Source: JAJZQZ01 sp963790415
GTDB lineage: Bacteria > Actinomycetota > Thermoleophilia > RBG-16-64-13
Direction of reading: 5' to 3'
Assembly (NCBI GenBank): GCA_963790415.1
Contig: CAWBOK010000001.1
Span: forward strand, 186,001-250,000
Length of the DNA: 64,000 nt
Shown here: positions 1 through 9,551 of the stretch, piece by piece
How positions within the stretch are numbered: the stretch's first letter is position 1
Layout of the letters: each line of letters starts with the position of its first letter
Made by a program: the position numbers and the translations under genes
The notes under the pieces: generated by a model
Told to the model about the DNA's origin: nothing
The model's input: the letters and a program-made list of their open reading frames with translations, nothing else
The model's database searches: none

Positions 1-206
1 CGACTGTTGATCTCGGCCTCGGACTGGATCAACTCACCCACTACCAGCGGATCGCCGAACAGCGCGTCGGCGGTCGCTTTGAGTTCATCGAACCGAGGAG
101 TCAGGGCGAGAGTGGACCCGTCCAGGATCTGGAACTCCTCCTCGATGCCGATGGTCAGGTCTCGGCCGGCCGCGAAGATCTTCCCGACGTCCTCGTAGAT
201 CCGCAC
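1..206 (-). CDS. Partial carboxylate-amine ligase (glutamate-cysteine ligase GCS2-like), N-terminus only
   Basis: The reverse strand carries an open frame that runs off the left edge, so only about 68 N-terminal residues are present. I start it at a GTG at 206 because a GGGGGA ribosome-binding site lies five bases upstream. Near residue 18 it reads TIGIEEEFQILD and then LTPRFDEL, the typical opening of the GCS2/COG2170 carboxylate-amine ligases (YbdK/EgtA-like). These use ATP to couple a carboxylate such as glutamate to an amine; in actinobacteria they are often linked to thiol or ergothioneine-type metabolism. The substrate cannot be told from this fragment. It is divergent from the sigma factor gene that begins at 287. 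Confidence 0.8.
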   Translation of the reverse strand, partial: MRIYEDVGKIFAAGRDLTIGIEEEFQILDGSTLALTPRFDELKATADALFGDPLVVGELIQSEAEINS

Positions 207-286
207 GTGATCCCCCAGGTTGCGGGCCGAATACAGCAGGGTCGGCGGCCCGTTGCTAGAATTGGCCGGCCGAAGAAGTCTACCAG

Positions 287-958
287 ATGGCCCTTTCTCA
301 CTTGGACCCCGGCGGAGGCCGCTTGCCCGACCACATGCTGACCAAGGACCAGGATGCCGCTCTCGTCGCCCGGGCAAAGACAGGCGACCGCGACGCGCTG
401 AGCGAATTGTACGAGACCTACTCGGCGCGGGGCTACAACCTCGCCCTGCGTATGCTCGGCGATCCTTGGGACGCGGCGGACGTACTGCAAGAAGCCTTCA
501 TCAAGGCCTTCGGGGCCCTGTCCGGATTCAAGGGCGACGCCCGCTTCAGCACGTGGTTCCACCGCATCGTGGTGAACGCCGTCTACGATCACATGCGGCG
601 GCGGCGGGCCGACCCCCTGGAGGACGAGGTACTGGACCGACTGGCAGGTCCCGGCGGGCCCGCCCAGCCGGCCGGGGGAATCCAGGCGAGCGTGGAGCCG
701 CATATGGACGGCCTTTCGGAACCACTGCGCGATGCTCTCATGTCCTTGGGAGAAGGGTTCCGGCTGGCGATCGTGCTCTGCGATCTACTCGGCTTCGACC
801 ATTCTGAGGCAGCGGAGATCCTCGGGGTTCAAGAAGGCACGATCAAATCGAGGATCTTCCGCGCGCGGGCACTCCTCGCCGCCCAACTCCGCGACCGAGG
901 CTACCCGGTTCCGGATGAGCCACGAGGGAACGACGAACACGACGAGCGCGTCACATGA
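287..958 (+). CDS. ECF-family RNA polymerase sigma factor
   Basis: This 223-residue protein has the two-domain layout of ECF (group 4) sigma factors. Region 2 spans about residues 40-108 (LYETYSARGYNLALRML, DAADVLQEAF, FSTWFHRI), and region 4 about 150-200 (EAAEILGVQEGTIKSRIFRA, the helix-turn-helix that reads the -35 element). The linker between them is rich in Pro and Gly. An alternative ATG at 335 (MLTKDQDAALVARA) has a GGAGG 16 bases upstream and would remove a poorly conserved N-terminus, so the start is uncertain. The next gene, 28 bases downstream, encodes an HxxxCxxC anti-sigma factor, making this a classic sigma/anti-sigma pair. The inducing signal cannot be read from sequence. Confidence 0.9.
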   Translation: MALSHLDPGGGRLPDHMLTKDQDAALVARAKTGDRDALSELYETYSARGYNLALRMLGDPWDAADVLQEAFIKAFGALSGFKGDARFSTWFHRIVVNAVYDHMRRRRADPLEDEVLDRLAGPGGPAQPAGGIQASVEPHMDGLSEPLRDALMSLGEGFRLAIVLCDLLGFDHSEAAEILGVQEGTIKSRIFRARALLAAQLRDRGYPVPDEPRGNDEHDERVT

Positions 959-986
959 CCAGAGTAGACGAAGAAGGAACAGCCCG

Positions 987-2135
987 ATGACGCCTCCCCT
1001 CAACAGTCACGACGGTCACGACGCGTCTCACTCCCCTCTCGGGCACGTCGAGGAGTGGGAGTCGTCGGCTGTCGACTATCTTGAGAGCCGGCTCTCCCCA
1101 GGTGAATCCTCGACGATAGCCGACCACCTGGCCGCGTGCGAAGCCTGCCGCGACAGGCTCGCCGAGCAGAGGTGGATGATCCAACTGCTCGCCGCGGTCG
1201 AACCGGCGGAAGTGCCACCTGACCTGGAGTCCCGCGTCTTTGAGGGATTCTTCCCCGCACCCGCCCCCCTACCGCTCAGGCAGGCGACAGAACCGGGGGT
1301 TCTGCGCCGCCTGCTCACCGGCGCGGCGAGACGGCCGTGGGTTCCCGCCGCCATCGCCGCCGTCGTGGTGATGGTTGCCATTGCCGGATCAGGAGATGTC
1401 ATTCGATCCGGTGGCGGAGCGGATACCGCTCGATCCGGCCTGAGCGCTCCGATGGCCGCGGGCACGGCAACGACCGCAGCCGGCCAAGCGGAGGCCTTCA
1501 AGTCCACCCCGCCGTCTACCGCCGCCGCGTCTCTCTCCGCCGCGGAAGCGCACGACGCCGCTGGGAACACCGCGGGCGCACTCGACGCGCCCGGCACCGA
1601 GACGACCGTGCCAAGTCTGCTGCAGAGCCTGCCTCCTCAAACAACCACGGGCGATCAGGCTCCCACCGAGACGACCGCGGCGTCGGTCACGACGGTCACG
1701 GCCGGCCCCGGCACGTTCTCCGACGGTGGGCCCGCGGCCGAAGCCGCGCAAACAGCGGCACCCACAGTCTGGGCGAGCGTGGAGGTCGCCGTCGGCGACG
1801 CCAATGCGGCCGCCGCGATCGAGGAGATCACGGGTCTTCACCCGCTGGCGCTCCAGTCCGCTCCGGGCGTGCCGATCTACGCCGCCATGATCCGCCGGGG
1901 CAGCATCGACGAGGTTTTGCGACAGTTCAGCGACGCCGGGCTGGCCGTCACGCTGTCAACCGTCCCCCAGCCGCCGCTCGACACCGCGTCCATCCAGGCG
2001 GTGCAGGAACTCTCCGGGTTGCCCTACGTGGAGCCGGTGTCTCCGCAGGGCGACACCTTGTCTCCAACGATGGTGAGTCCCGCGGACGACACCCTGGCCG
2101 ACTACGTGCTGATGGTGCTGTCGGCGGTTCGCTGA
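987..2135 (+). CDS. Membrane anti-sigma factor with zinc-finger (zf-HC2) domain
   Basis: The ATG at 987 follows an AAGAAGGAAC ribosome-binding site and gives a 382-residue protein. Residues 25-65 form a zf-HC2 anti-sigma domain with H47, C51 and C54 in the HxxxCxxC zinc motif. A single membrane helix covers about 119-134 (AAIAAVVVMVAIAG). A long Ala/Thr/Ser-rich linker follows (about 140-255), then an extracytoplasmic domain with repeated Val/Ala-rich stretches. The topology is cytoplasmic N-terminus and external C-terminus. It most likely sequesters the sigma factor encoded immediately upstream and releases it on an envelope or redox signal. The C-terminal domain is not one I recognise. The frame is open upstream into the sigma gene, but that part is out-of-frame overlap. 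Confidence 0.85.
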   Translation: MTPPLNSHDGHDASHSPLGHVEEWESSAVDYLESRLSPGESSTIADHLAACEACRDRLAEQRWMIQLLAAVEPAEVPPDLESRVFEGFFPAPAPLPLRQATEPGVLRRLLTGAARRPWVPAAIAAVVVMVAIAGSGDVIRSGGGADTARSGLSAPMAAGTATTAAGQAEAFKSTPPSTAAASLSAAEAHDAAGNTAGALDAPGTETTVPSLLQSLPPQTTTGDQAPTETTAASVTTVTAGPGTFSDGGPAAEAAQTAAPTVWASVEVAVGDANAAAAIEEITGLHPLALQSAPGVPIYAAMIRRGSIDEVLRQFSDAGLAVTLSTVPQPPLDTASIQAVQELSGLPYVEPVSPQGDTLSPTMVSPADDTLADYVLMVLSAVR

Positions 2136-2180
2136 GGAAGTCCTCCGGCCGAAAGAGTCCTCAGGCCGGCTGCAGGCGAT

Positions 2181-2804
2181 TCATCCGATCAGATAGAAGT
2201 AGAGGGCGTACAACATCTCCTCGGCCGGGTTGATCGTGTGCACCGTGACATCGTAAGGTAGCGTCAGTAGCGTCTCAGTGTAGTTGAAGAGGATCTTGAC
2301 CCCACCGTCCACAAGCCGACCGGCTGCGTCCTGCGCCGCGGCAGGTGGCACGGCAAGTACGCCCAGAACCACACCAAGATCCCGACAACGGACCGCGATG
2401 GTGGCCGAGTCCTCGATCACAAGATCGCCGACCCTCTGCCCCACTTTGCCTGGATCGCTGTCGAAGAGCGCGGCAATGCGAAACCCATGATCTCGGAAGA
2501 TGGACGATGTCGCGATCGCGCTGCCGAGGTGGCCGGCGCCGACGAGAGCGATGTTGTGGGTGCCTCCGCTGTGGAGTATGTCCTGAATCTGAGCAATGAG
2601 GGCTTCGACCTTGTAGCCCACGCCACGCTTGCCGAACTTGCCGAACGTAGACAGGTCCCGCCTCACCTGGGTGGGATTGACGTTCGCATGCTCACTGATC
2701 TCCTGGGAAGAGATGCTCTCGATCCCCTGCTTTTGAGATTGGATGAGTATCCGCAGATAGGTGGAGAGTCGGGCGGCGACTCCCAGGGTCAACTTGTCAG
2801 ACAC
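2181..2804 (-). CDS. rex: Redox-sensing transcriptional repressor Rex
   Basis: A 207-residue protein of usual Rex length. Residues 1-75 form the winged-helix domain (ISSQEISEHANVNPTQVRRD, then the conserved FGKFGKRGVGY). The NAD(H)-binding Rossmann domain follows with GAGHLG at 89-94 and an FNYTE segment near the end. Rex represses fermentative and respiratory genes when NADH/NAD+ is low and leaves DNA when NADH rises. It is a single gene with no operon partner downstream. A good Rex-type operator at 2887-2902, about 83 bases upstream of the start, indicates autoregulation. Rex fits the redox-limited metabolism suggested by rubrerythrin, the acyl-CoA ligase and the alcohol dehydrogenase elsewhere in the window. 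Confidence 0.95.
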   Translation of the reverse strand: MSDKLTLGVAARLSTYLRILIQSQKQGIESISSQEISEHANVNPTQVRRDLSTFGKFGKRGVGYKVEALIAQIQDILHSGGTHNIALVGAGHLGSAIATSSIFRDHGFRIAALFDSDPGKVGQRVGDLVIEDSATIAVRCRDLGVVLGVLAVPPAAAQDAAGRLVDGGVKILFNYTETLLTLPYDVTVHTINPAEEMLYALYFYLIG

Positions 2805-2886
2805 GCACCCTCCTCGGCATCCACCGATCGACGATCACACGCGGAGGCCGGCCCGCCAGGACCGGACTCCCCACACGGCACCAACT

Positions 2887-2902
2887 TGTGAACACTTTCT
2901 CA
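2887..2902. promoter_or_regulatory. Predicted Rex operator upstream of rex
   Basis: The sequence TGTGAACACTTTCTCA matches 13 of 16 positions of the Streptomyces Rex operator TGTGAACGCGTTCACA, which I compare from memory. It retains the full left half-site and most of the right one. It lies upstream of the rex start on the divergent side, where an autoregulatory site is expected. Confidence 0.65.
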
Positions 2903-2954
2903 TAAATCGAGATACCGGACAATACGCGAACCGGCGCGCCCACCTCTCACGAGA

Positions 2955-2980
2955 AACGCGGCCCCGAGAGCGGCCGCGTT
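2955..2980 (-). terminator. Stem-loop terminator downstream of tRNA-Pro
   Basis: Perfect 9-bp inverted repeat AACGCGGCC / GGCCGCGTT with an 8-base loop. Read on the minus strand it lies 22 bases past the tRNA-Pro 3' end and is followed by a short pyrimidine-rich tail (TCTCGT), so it probably ends that transcript. Confidence 0.6.
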
Positions 2981-3001
2981 CAAGTTGAAACTGAGTATGA
3001 G

Positions 3002-3075
3002 TCGGGGCGCCGGGATTTGAACCCGGGACCTCATCGTCCCGAACGATGCGCGCTACCAGGCTGCGCCACGCCCCG
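3002..3075 (-). tRNA. tRNA-Pro (anticodon CGG)
   Basis: Read on the minus strand the sequence folds into a complete cloverleaf. The acceptor stem is CGGGGCG/CGCCCCG, and the D arm contains AGCCTGGTA. The anticodon stem is CATCG/CGATG around the loop TTCGGGA, giving anticodon CGG, and the T arm contains GGTTCAAATCC. The discriminator is A, and CCA is not encoded. No variable-arm expansion is present. Confidence 0.95.
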
Positions 3076-3087
3076 CGGCCCCGTATG

Positions 3088-6000
3088 TTACACCATACAG
3101 AGCCCGCGGAGCCAACAGGCGGAGCAGCCGATCGGGTTGGCCGGGAAGCTGCCGCCGGCCAACCCGAGGAGCGCCCCGTCCAGCCGCAGCTCGAGAGCCG
3201 GTAGATCGACGGGGCTGTACGCCGTACTCACCACCCGATCCGGACTCTCGAGGAACACGAGCGCGACCGTGACTGCCGGGGCTCCCGCGAGCAGACAGGC
3301 TAGTCCGTACAACTCCGCCTGCAGCTCGTAAGGCGCCGCCGCCACGTCTGTTGGGCGGCCGCTAAGCCGGTTCGTCTTGTAGTCGATCACCGTCCATCTC
3401 TCCGGCTCCTCGTAGAGCAGGTCGATGGCTCCCGAGACCAGCGTATCTCCGCGCGAAAACAGGAACGGGACTTCGGCGCGGCCACATGTCCGGCTTCCCA
3501 GGTCGGCATAAGGAGAGCGCCAAAAGGCCTGGGCAAGCGCCGCTCCCCGCTCGAGAAGGACCGGGTCCGGCTCTTCACCGACGAGGGCCACGGCCGCACC
3601 ACGGATAGCGGCGCGGACTTCCAGCAGATCAGGTTCGGTCCCGAGGACCAACTTCTCGAGGGCCGCGTGAACCACCGTACCCAGGAGCCGCCCGTCCGCC
3701 TCGAGGCCCACAGCCAGGTCCCGAGAGGACACGGCGGACAGAGACTCGGCAGACTCTTCCTCGAATGCCCTCATGGGCCGGACACCGCCGCCCTCGTCGT
3801 CGTCCATCCAGCGGTCGAGACCAAGGACCCGTTGCAGGTAGTAGCCGCGGGGGCAGCGACCATACTCGGCGAGTGACGAGAAACTGACTCGGCCGACCCC
3901 CCTGCGGCGGGTATCGGGCAACGCCGGCCTCGAGGCAGGGCATGCGGGTGGGTCGAGGCGGTCCAGGCGGTCGAGGACGGCATGCTCGACCGAACGTAGG
4001 GGTGACAAGTTGCGTAGCACGCCACTGTCGAGGTCGGCTGCTGGAGGCGCCGCGGAATCCGCCGCGAGATGCCCGTCAGAGACTCCCAGGGCCTCCAATA
4101 CCAGAGTCAAGGGAGCGGCCTCGGCTTCGCTACCCTTTAGCGACCCGACCAGCACAAGGCGTTCCATGGCCCGAGTCATGGCAACGTAGTACAGGCGTTT
4201 CTCCTCCTCGCGGTCGGCGGCGTCGAGGCTGCGCAGAACGTCGTCGGCCGGACCGATCACGAGCGGCCCGCCGAACCGCTTGTCGCCCGGACCGGAGATC
4301 CGCAACGAGACCCGGTCAGAGCGGTCCAGGGGAAACGTATCCCGATTCGTGCGGCCAGAAACGCCCATGCCGGCTATCACGACGACGGGGAACTCCAGCC
4401 CCTTCGCCTGATGAATGGTCATGACACGCACGACATCGTCCTCCTCGGCCAGGAGGGCGGCATTGCCTTCCCGCGAGGCGGTGAGGTCGCGACGACCGAC
4501 CAGATAGCGCACGAACCCCGCGAGATCGGGACCCTCCACCGCTTCGAACTCGTCGGCGAGCAGCATCAGTTTGCGCACGTTCGCGTAGCGCCGGGGTCCG
4601 TCCGGCGACTGGAGGAGCACGAGATCGTAGTCGAACGCGGTCACCGTGGCGTCGATGAGTTCGGACAGGCCCGGCGCTCCCAGGCGATGGCGCAGAGTCT
4701 CCACACGCTCCCGGAAGAGGCACAGCCGCTCCGCGTCCTGAGCCTCGGCGCCGTCCACCTCGTGCTCCCTCATGGCCTCCCAGAGCGACGTACCGCCCAG
4801 ACGGTCGGCCTGCAGGCGCAGGAGATACAAGACATCGTCGCGGACAACGCCGAGCGGCGACCGGAGCGCCGTGACCAGCGACATATCGTCGTGGGGATTC
4901 ACCAGCGACCGCAGCAGCGCGAGAAGATCTCCGAGTTCCTCGCGGTCGTAGTAGCCGCGACCCTGGACGACGTAGGAGGGCAGACCTTGGGCGACCAGCG
5001 CTTCTTCCAACTCATGCACGTGGGTGAGCGCGCGCAGGAGAACGACGACGTCGCGCGGTCGCCAACCCTGCTCCCGGACCAGGCCGGCAACAAGATCGGC
5101 CACCACGCGTGCCTCGTTCTCCTGCGAGGTCGAGGCGCCGTCGGCCGCAGCGCCGCAGTCCAGCACGACCAGTTGGACCGCGGGTGAGAGCGCGCCTCGT
5201 TCGTCGGGCAGATCGCCGCGGGGCCGGTCTCCGGCCCGCGCCGCTTCAAGGTGGGGGAATCCCTCTCCGAACAGACCCGGATGCGAGAAGATGCGATTAA
5301 TCACCTGGAGGACGGCTCTGCGGCTGCGGAAGTTCATGGACAGGCGCGAATGAAAAGCCTCTCCCGAAGCACTTCCGCACGCGGCCCTCTCTTGGCCCCG
5401 GAACACCTCGACGTCGGCGCCCCTGAAGCCGTAGATGCTCTGGTAAAGGTCACCCACCGTGAGGATGGTCGCCACTCCCAGCTTCTCGATCAGTCTGCAT
5501 TGCAGCCCGTTCGTGTCCTGGAACTCGTCGACCATGAGGCGGGCCGCATCCGCGTACGGACGCACACCAGAATCCAGGAGTCGTAGGGCGCGGATCTCCA
5601 CATCGTTGAAGTCGAGGAGCCCGAGTTCAGTCTTGCGATGCGCATGCTCCTCGCCAAGCAGGGTCAACAGACGGTCGACCAAGCCGACAAGAGGCCACAG
5701 GTAGTGCTCCCCCAGGGTCCGTCGGAACACCTTCAGCGACGCATTCCACTCCTCGAACACGGGCCGCAGAGCACCGCACCCCATGTGGGCGACGAACTCC
5801 GCCACCTGCTCCAGATCCTCCCACGTCGGTCGAGCTTCGGGCAGCCACGCAAGGCACTCGTGCACACGTGCGCGATTGCCTGCCGCGGTGGCCTTGAGCG
5901 TCATCCCCGCGGTCGCGGCAAGTGCGGCCCGGCCGGCCACGGCCAGCCGGCCCCTCTCCTGGTCGAGGCGTGCCGCCTCCGGGAGGATGAACCGGGGCAT

Positions 6001-6513
6001 GTCGTGACCGAGTCCGCGCAGCCCGAGGTAGAGACCCAACACGTCGCTGCGTATGCTTCTCTGGTGACGCGCGAGAAGACCCATCAGCTCTTCATCGGCC
6101 TCCTGGACGAGCTTCTCCCACCCGAGATCGAGCGCTTCCTCTTGCAGGATGGAAGCCTGCACTTCGTCCGCCACCACGAAGGAAGGGTCGACGCCCGCCT
6201 GAAGAGGGTGCGCCCGCAGCAACGAAGCGCACAACCCGTGGATGGTGCCTATGGGCGCGGAGTCCAACGACCACGCCAGGTCTGAGCGGTCTCTTTCGAG
6301 CAGCTCGGCCCGGATGCGGCTCTTCATCTCCGCGGCCGCTTTGCGGGTGAAGGTGACCGTGGGCAGATCCTCGGTGCCGAGGTCGTCCTCGAGCAGTGCC
6401 CGCACGTACCGAGCCACCAGCAGAGAGGTCTTGCCCGTGCCCGCTCCGGCGGCCACGAACACCCGGTGCTCCCTCGCTTCCACCGCCTCCCGCTGTTCTT
6501 TGGTCAATTCCAC
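3088..6513 (-). CDS. addA: AddA-type helicase-nuclease (UvrD/RecB-like) of a double-strand-break resection complex
   Basis: A 1141-residue SF1A helicase fused to a PD-(D/E)XK nuclease. Walker A is AGAGTGKT at 22-29 and Walker B/motif II DEFQDT near 329. Motif V is VMTIHQAKGLEFP and motif VI RLYYVAMTRAMERL. The C-terminal nuclease has the GAIDLLY aspartate near 1031 and VIDYKT near 1044-1046. C887 (YGRCPRGYY) plus C1130, C1133 and C1139 match the four-cysteine iron-sulfur arrangement of AddB/Cas4-type nucleases. The GTG start at 6513 overlaps the last codons of addB by 10 bases and has GAAAGG upstream; earlier in-frame starts lie inside addB. With AddB it should resect double-strand ends for RecA loading. 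Confidence 0.9.
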   Translation of the reverse strand: MELTKEQREAVEAREHRVFVAAGAGTGKTSLLVARYVRALLEDDLGTEDLPTVTFTRKAAAEMKSRIRAELLERDRSDLAWSLDSAPIGTIHGLCASLLRAHPLQAGVDPSFVVADEVQASILQEEALDLGWEKLVQEADEELMGLLARHQRSIRSDVLGLYLGLRGLGHDMPRFILPEAARLDQERGRLAVAGRAALAATAGMTLKATAAGNRARVHECLAWLPEARPTWEDLEQVAEFVAHMGCGALRPVFEEWNASLKVFRRTLGEHYLWPLVGLVDRLLTLLGEEHAHRKTELGLLDFNDVEIRALRLLDSGVRPYADAARLMVDEFQDTNGLQCRLIEKLGVATILTVGDLYQSIYGFRGADVEVFRGQERAACGSASGEAFHSRLSMNFRSRRAVLQVINRIFSHPGLFGEGFPHLEAARAGDRPRGDLPDERGALSPAVQLVVLDCGAAADGASTSQENEARVVADLVAGLVREQGWRPRDVVVLLRALTHVHELEEALVAQGLPSYVVQGRGYYDREELGDLLALLRSLVNPHDDMSLVTALRSPLGVVRDDVLYLLRLQADRLGGTSLWEAMREHEVDGAEAQDAERLCLFRERVETLRHRLGAPGLSELIDATVTAFDYDLVLLQSPDGPRRYANVRKLMLLADEFEAVEGPDLAGFVRYLVGRRDLTASREGNAALLAEEDDVVRVMTIHQAKGLEFPVVVIAGMGVSGRTNRDTFPLDRSDRVSLRISGPGDKRFGGPLVIGPADDVLRSLDAADREEEKRLYYVAMTRAMERLVLVGSLKGSEAEAAPLTLVLEALGVSDGHLAADSAAPPAADLDSGVLRNLSPLRSVEHAVLDRLDRLDPPACPASRPALPDTRRRGVGRVSFSSLAEYGRCPRGYYLQRVLGLDRWMDDDEGGGVRPMRAFEEESAESLSAVSSRDLAVGLEADGRLLGTVVHAALEKLVLGTEPDLLEVRAAIRGAAVALVGEEPDPVLLERGAALAQAFWRSPYADLGSRTCGRAEVPFLFSRGDTLVSGAIDLLYEEPERWTVIDYKTNRLSGRPTDVAAAPYELQAELYGLACLLAGAPAVTVALVFLESPDRVVSTAYSPVDLPALELRLDGALLGLAGGSFPANPIGCSACWLRGLCMV

Positions 6514-9500
6514 TTGACAGCCTTTCGTGAGGTGCGACACATCGGACGGAAGGCGCAACCACCGCGGCATTCGCCGTCCGGCTCGGCCGGGATGCGGCCC
6601 ATCCTAATGCCCTCGGCGGCCAGGCGGGCGACCCCCACGCAGGCCGCGATCTCAGCGTCCAGCTCCGCCTGGTCGACGTAGCACTTCTCCGAAAGCCACC
6701 CTCCGATCTGGCGTACCATGTCCGCGCGCACGGCTCCCCGGACCGTCATATTGCCCAGAGCCGCGTATGCCCCTCCCGCCACCTCTATCTCCGGCCGGAG
6801 CACGCGGAGAGCAGCCAGGTAGAGAGGCACCTGAAGGGCCCGTTTCTCAGAGAAGCGCGGGCCGTACGCCTGCATGCCCGACTTGTAGTCGATCACGAAC
6901 ACGGGAGATCCTTCCAAAGGCGCGTCCACCCGGTCGATACGCCCCGAGATCCTGATGCCGCCCAGATCCACCCCGTCGCTCGGCAACGAGTACTCGAGTT
7001 CCGCCGGCGCGGAAGGCCCTCCGCGTTCGGCGTCGAACCCGAGCAGTCCCCAGGCCAGACGGGAGACCTCCCAGCCGAGCAGACGCAGTTCGGCCGGTGA
7101 GCCCATCGTCGCCAAGCCCGACAACCTGCGGTCGATATGGCGCCGCAGGAGTTCTTGTGCCCGCGGCAGACCGGAGCACTGAAGCGGAGTCAGGCCCTCG
7201 GTCTTCAGAGCCCGGTACACGTCCGCCAGCACCCCATGCACCACGGTGCCTCGGTGGCGACCATCCAGGTGCTCTTCCATCTCCCCCGGGCGCACGAGGC
7301 GTCCCATGAACCACGCGAACGGACAACCCGCGTACGCCTCCAGATCGGTGGCCGAGAACACTTCGCGGTTCTCCAGGCGGGAGAGCGCGGAAGGCAAACA
7401 GAGGGTCGTGGGGTCGCAGCGCCACGGTGGCGCCGCCGTCAAGACCGCCCGCTGAGCCGGATCCTCGGGGCGCAGACGATCGACCGCGCAAGCGCGAAGA
7501 TGCTCTCGCTCCGAGGGAGCCTCGCCCACCGGATGCGTGACGTCGCGCAGCGTCCTGTGCCGCCACGGCGCCCGACCGCCCAGAAGACGCCTCACTTCGG
7601 TCCAATAGGGGGATGGCACCGTCTCTTTCCCATCCTCTTCCGCGTCACGGGTGGAGAGATAGAGCAACTGCCACGGCCGCGAAAGCACGTGACTGAACAG
7701 GGCCGCCTCCTCCCCGGGCGCCGGTTCGGCGAAGAGGCGCACCCCGGCGTCCTGGTTGGCCCGCCGCCTCTGGTTCTCGTTCAGGAGGGCGGGAGGCCGG
7801 CCGGCCTCGGGAAACTCCCCCTCCACCAGGCCCATCAGGAACACCACGGAGAAGCGTCGTGCGCGCACACGAGGCACGGCTACTACCTGAACGACGCCTC
7901 GCTCGCCACTGCGGCCTGTCCGGATGGTGACACGCTCGAGGACGCGCAGAACGGCGTCGACGGGAGGGCCGACGACCATACCGGCACACCTGGAGGGGCC
8001 CCAACCCGCTCGGCATGCGTGGTCCAGCTCCTCCAACGCGGCCTTGGCGGCTGCGCCGGCCGCCACGTCCTCCTCCAATCCGACGGAGTCGAACGGGTGC
8101 GCCCGCACGGCTGCCTTCACCATGTCCCACACCACCGAGACCATGCCGCCAAGGTCCACGCATACCGTGCCCGCCTCGTCGACCGCGAGTGCCGCCCGGA
8201 GGCGGCCGAGAGCTTCCGGGAACGCACCGACCGCCGCAGCGACCATGTACGAACCGCGCGTGTTGCGCGTGCGACGCAGGCCGACTTCGAGAGCGTCGAC
8301 TTCGGCATGCGCCCCGGCATGGTACGGCGAGCGCAGGTAGGCGAGCAAGGGCCCCAGATCGGCCGAGGCCACACCTCGGATGCCCTGGGCGAGCGCCTGC
8401 CCCAGCCCTGTCTCGAAGAGTGGAGCCTCGGCGTCGAACTGATGCGGTATGCCGTACGAACGGAACACCTGCCCGATCAACCGCCGCCATGGTGCGACGC
8501 GCCGGGCCATCACGACGATGTCGTCGGGCGACACCCCTTCGCGCAGCAGGCCGACCACCTCGCTTCCCACCAGCTCGGCCTCGTTCCGGCGACCCGAGGC
8601 GACGAGCAGCCTGACGCCGTGTCCGAGGCCCCCGACCGGCGCGTTGGCCGACGCACCCTGTGGGGTTCCCGTCTCAGCCTTTCCGGGCGCCACCTGCCCG
8701 TTCGCCAGATAGAGCCGGTCGAGTTCGGCCAGTTCCGGGGAGGCGAACGACGGAGACTGTTGTGGCACGCGGACGGTCTTAGCCGCGAAGCCGCGCCACA
8801 GTTCGACTTCCGCCGCCGCGGGCCCGTAGACGGCGCGACCCGGGTCGTGGGTTATCACCAGGAGGACAGGTACCTCCGCGGCGAGCGCGCGGATGAGCGC
8901 CCGCTGAACGGGGGTGAACGAACTGAACCCGTAGAGAGCCACGGGCCGACACCAGTCGTCGCACGATGCGATCGCCCGGCGGACGACATCGGCGGGATCG
9001 CACCTGCCCGCGTTCGAGAGGCGACCTTCGTATTCCTCGACCAGACGGCCCAGGTCATCGGCGACGGGCCCACCTCCCGCGCGGCTCCACTGCCGCAGAC
9101 CTCGGGCGACGTCCGCCGCGTCGACGGCGCTCTCCCGCAGCTCTTCCACAAGCCGGAGGGCGGCCGGGACCGTTCCCGGGAACGCCGAGATCGAGTCAAA
9201 GGTTGCGAACGACGTCGAGCCGAGGAGGCCCTCCATCAGCAGCGTGCGTTCCAACTCGTTTGCGCGAGGCGGCTCCCCGGCCGGCCGTAGGCCGGCCACT
9301 GCGCGGACCAACTGGGGGAACGTGCACACCGGCGGCCCACCGAACACCGGCCCTGTCCGTCGCACGATCTCCAGTGCGAGAGGAGTGACGTCGGGAAGCG
9401 TGGGCACGACCACCAGCGGCGACCGCCCCGACACATGACTCCACCACCACACCACCCACCCGAGCTTGCCCGCGTTGGGTGGCCCGACCAAGAGCCGCAG

Positions 9501-9551
9501 GCCTGTATTCGCCGAGCCTTCGTCCACCCCGATGAGTTCTTCGCCGACCAT
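6504..9551 (-). CDS. addB: AddB-type subunit of helicase-nuclease complex
   Basis: A 1015-residue protein with a Walker A-like GPPNAGK at 23-29 but no complete set of the other UvrD helicase motifs, as expected for AddB rather than AdnB. The C-terminal PD-(D/E)XK nuclease shows YAGCPFAWF, GRIDRVD and VIDYKSG. It also has the iron-sulfur cysteines C995, C999 and C1005 (CRGGCAFRPMC). It is first in a two-gene operon: its stop codon overlaps the addA start by 10 bases, so translation is probably coupled. The ATG at 9551 lies 104 bases from the divergent pafBC start. In the AddAB complex this subunit scans for Chi and cuts one strand. Confidence 0.87.
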   Translation of the reverse strand: MVGEELIGVDEGSANTGLRLLVGPPNAGKLGWVVWWWSHVSGRSPLVVVPTLPDVTPLALEIVRRTGPVFGGPPVCTFPQLVRAVAGLRPAGEPPRANELERTLLMEGLLGSTSFATFDSISAFPGTVPAALRLVEELRESAVDAADVARGLRQWSRAGGGPVADDLGRLVEEYEGRLSNAGRCDPADVVRRAIASCDDWCRPVALYGFSSFTPVQRALIRALAAEVPVLLVITHDPGRAVYGPAAAEVELWRGFAAKTVRVPQQSPSFASPELAELDRLYLANGQVAPGKAETGTPQGASANAPVGGLGHGVRLLVASGRRNEAELVGSEVVGLLREGVSPDDIVVMARRVAPWRRLIGQVFRSYGIPHQFDAEAPLFETGLGQALAQGIRGVASADLGPLLAYLRSPYHAGAHAEVDALEVGLRRTRNTRGSYMVAAAVGAFPEALGRLRAALAVDEAGTVCVDLGGMVSVVWDMVKAAVRAHPFDSVGLEEDVAAGAAAKAALEELDHACRAGWGPSRCAGMVVGPPVDAVLRVLERVTIRTGRSGERGVVQVVAVPRVRARRFSVVFLMGLVEGEFPEAGRPPALLNENQRRRANQDAGVRLFAEPAPGEEAALFSHVLSRPWQLLYLSTRDAEEDGKETVPSPYWTEVRRLLGGRAPWRHRTLRDVTHPVGEAPSEREHLRACAVDRLRPEDPAQRAVLTAAPPWRCDPTTLCLPSALSRLENREVFSATDLEAYAGCPFAWFMGRLVRPGEMEEHLDGRHRGTVVHGVLADVYRALKTEGLTPLQCSGLPRAQELLRRHIDRRLSGLATMGSPAELRLLGWEVSRLAWGLLGFDAERGGPSAPAELEYSLPSDGVDLGGIRISGRIDRVDAPLEGSPVFVIDYKSGMQAYGPRFSEKRALQVPLYLAALRVLRPEIEVAGGAYAALGNMTVRGAVRADMVRQIGGWLSEKCYVDQAELDAEIAACVGVARLAAEGIRMGRIPAEPDGECRGGCAFRPMCRTSRKAVKWN

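Noticed and set aside
7137..9290. Long plus-strand frame (717 codons) opposite addB
   Set aside because: Antisense to a well-supported gene; composition is that of a shadow frame in GC-rich DNA, with no family motif.
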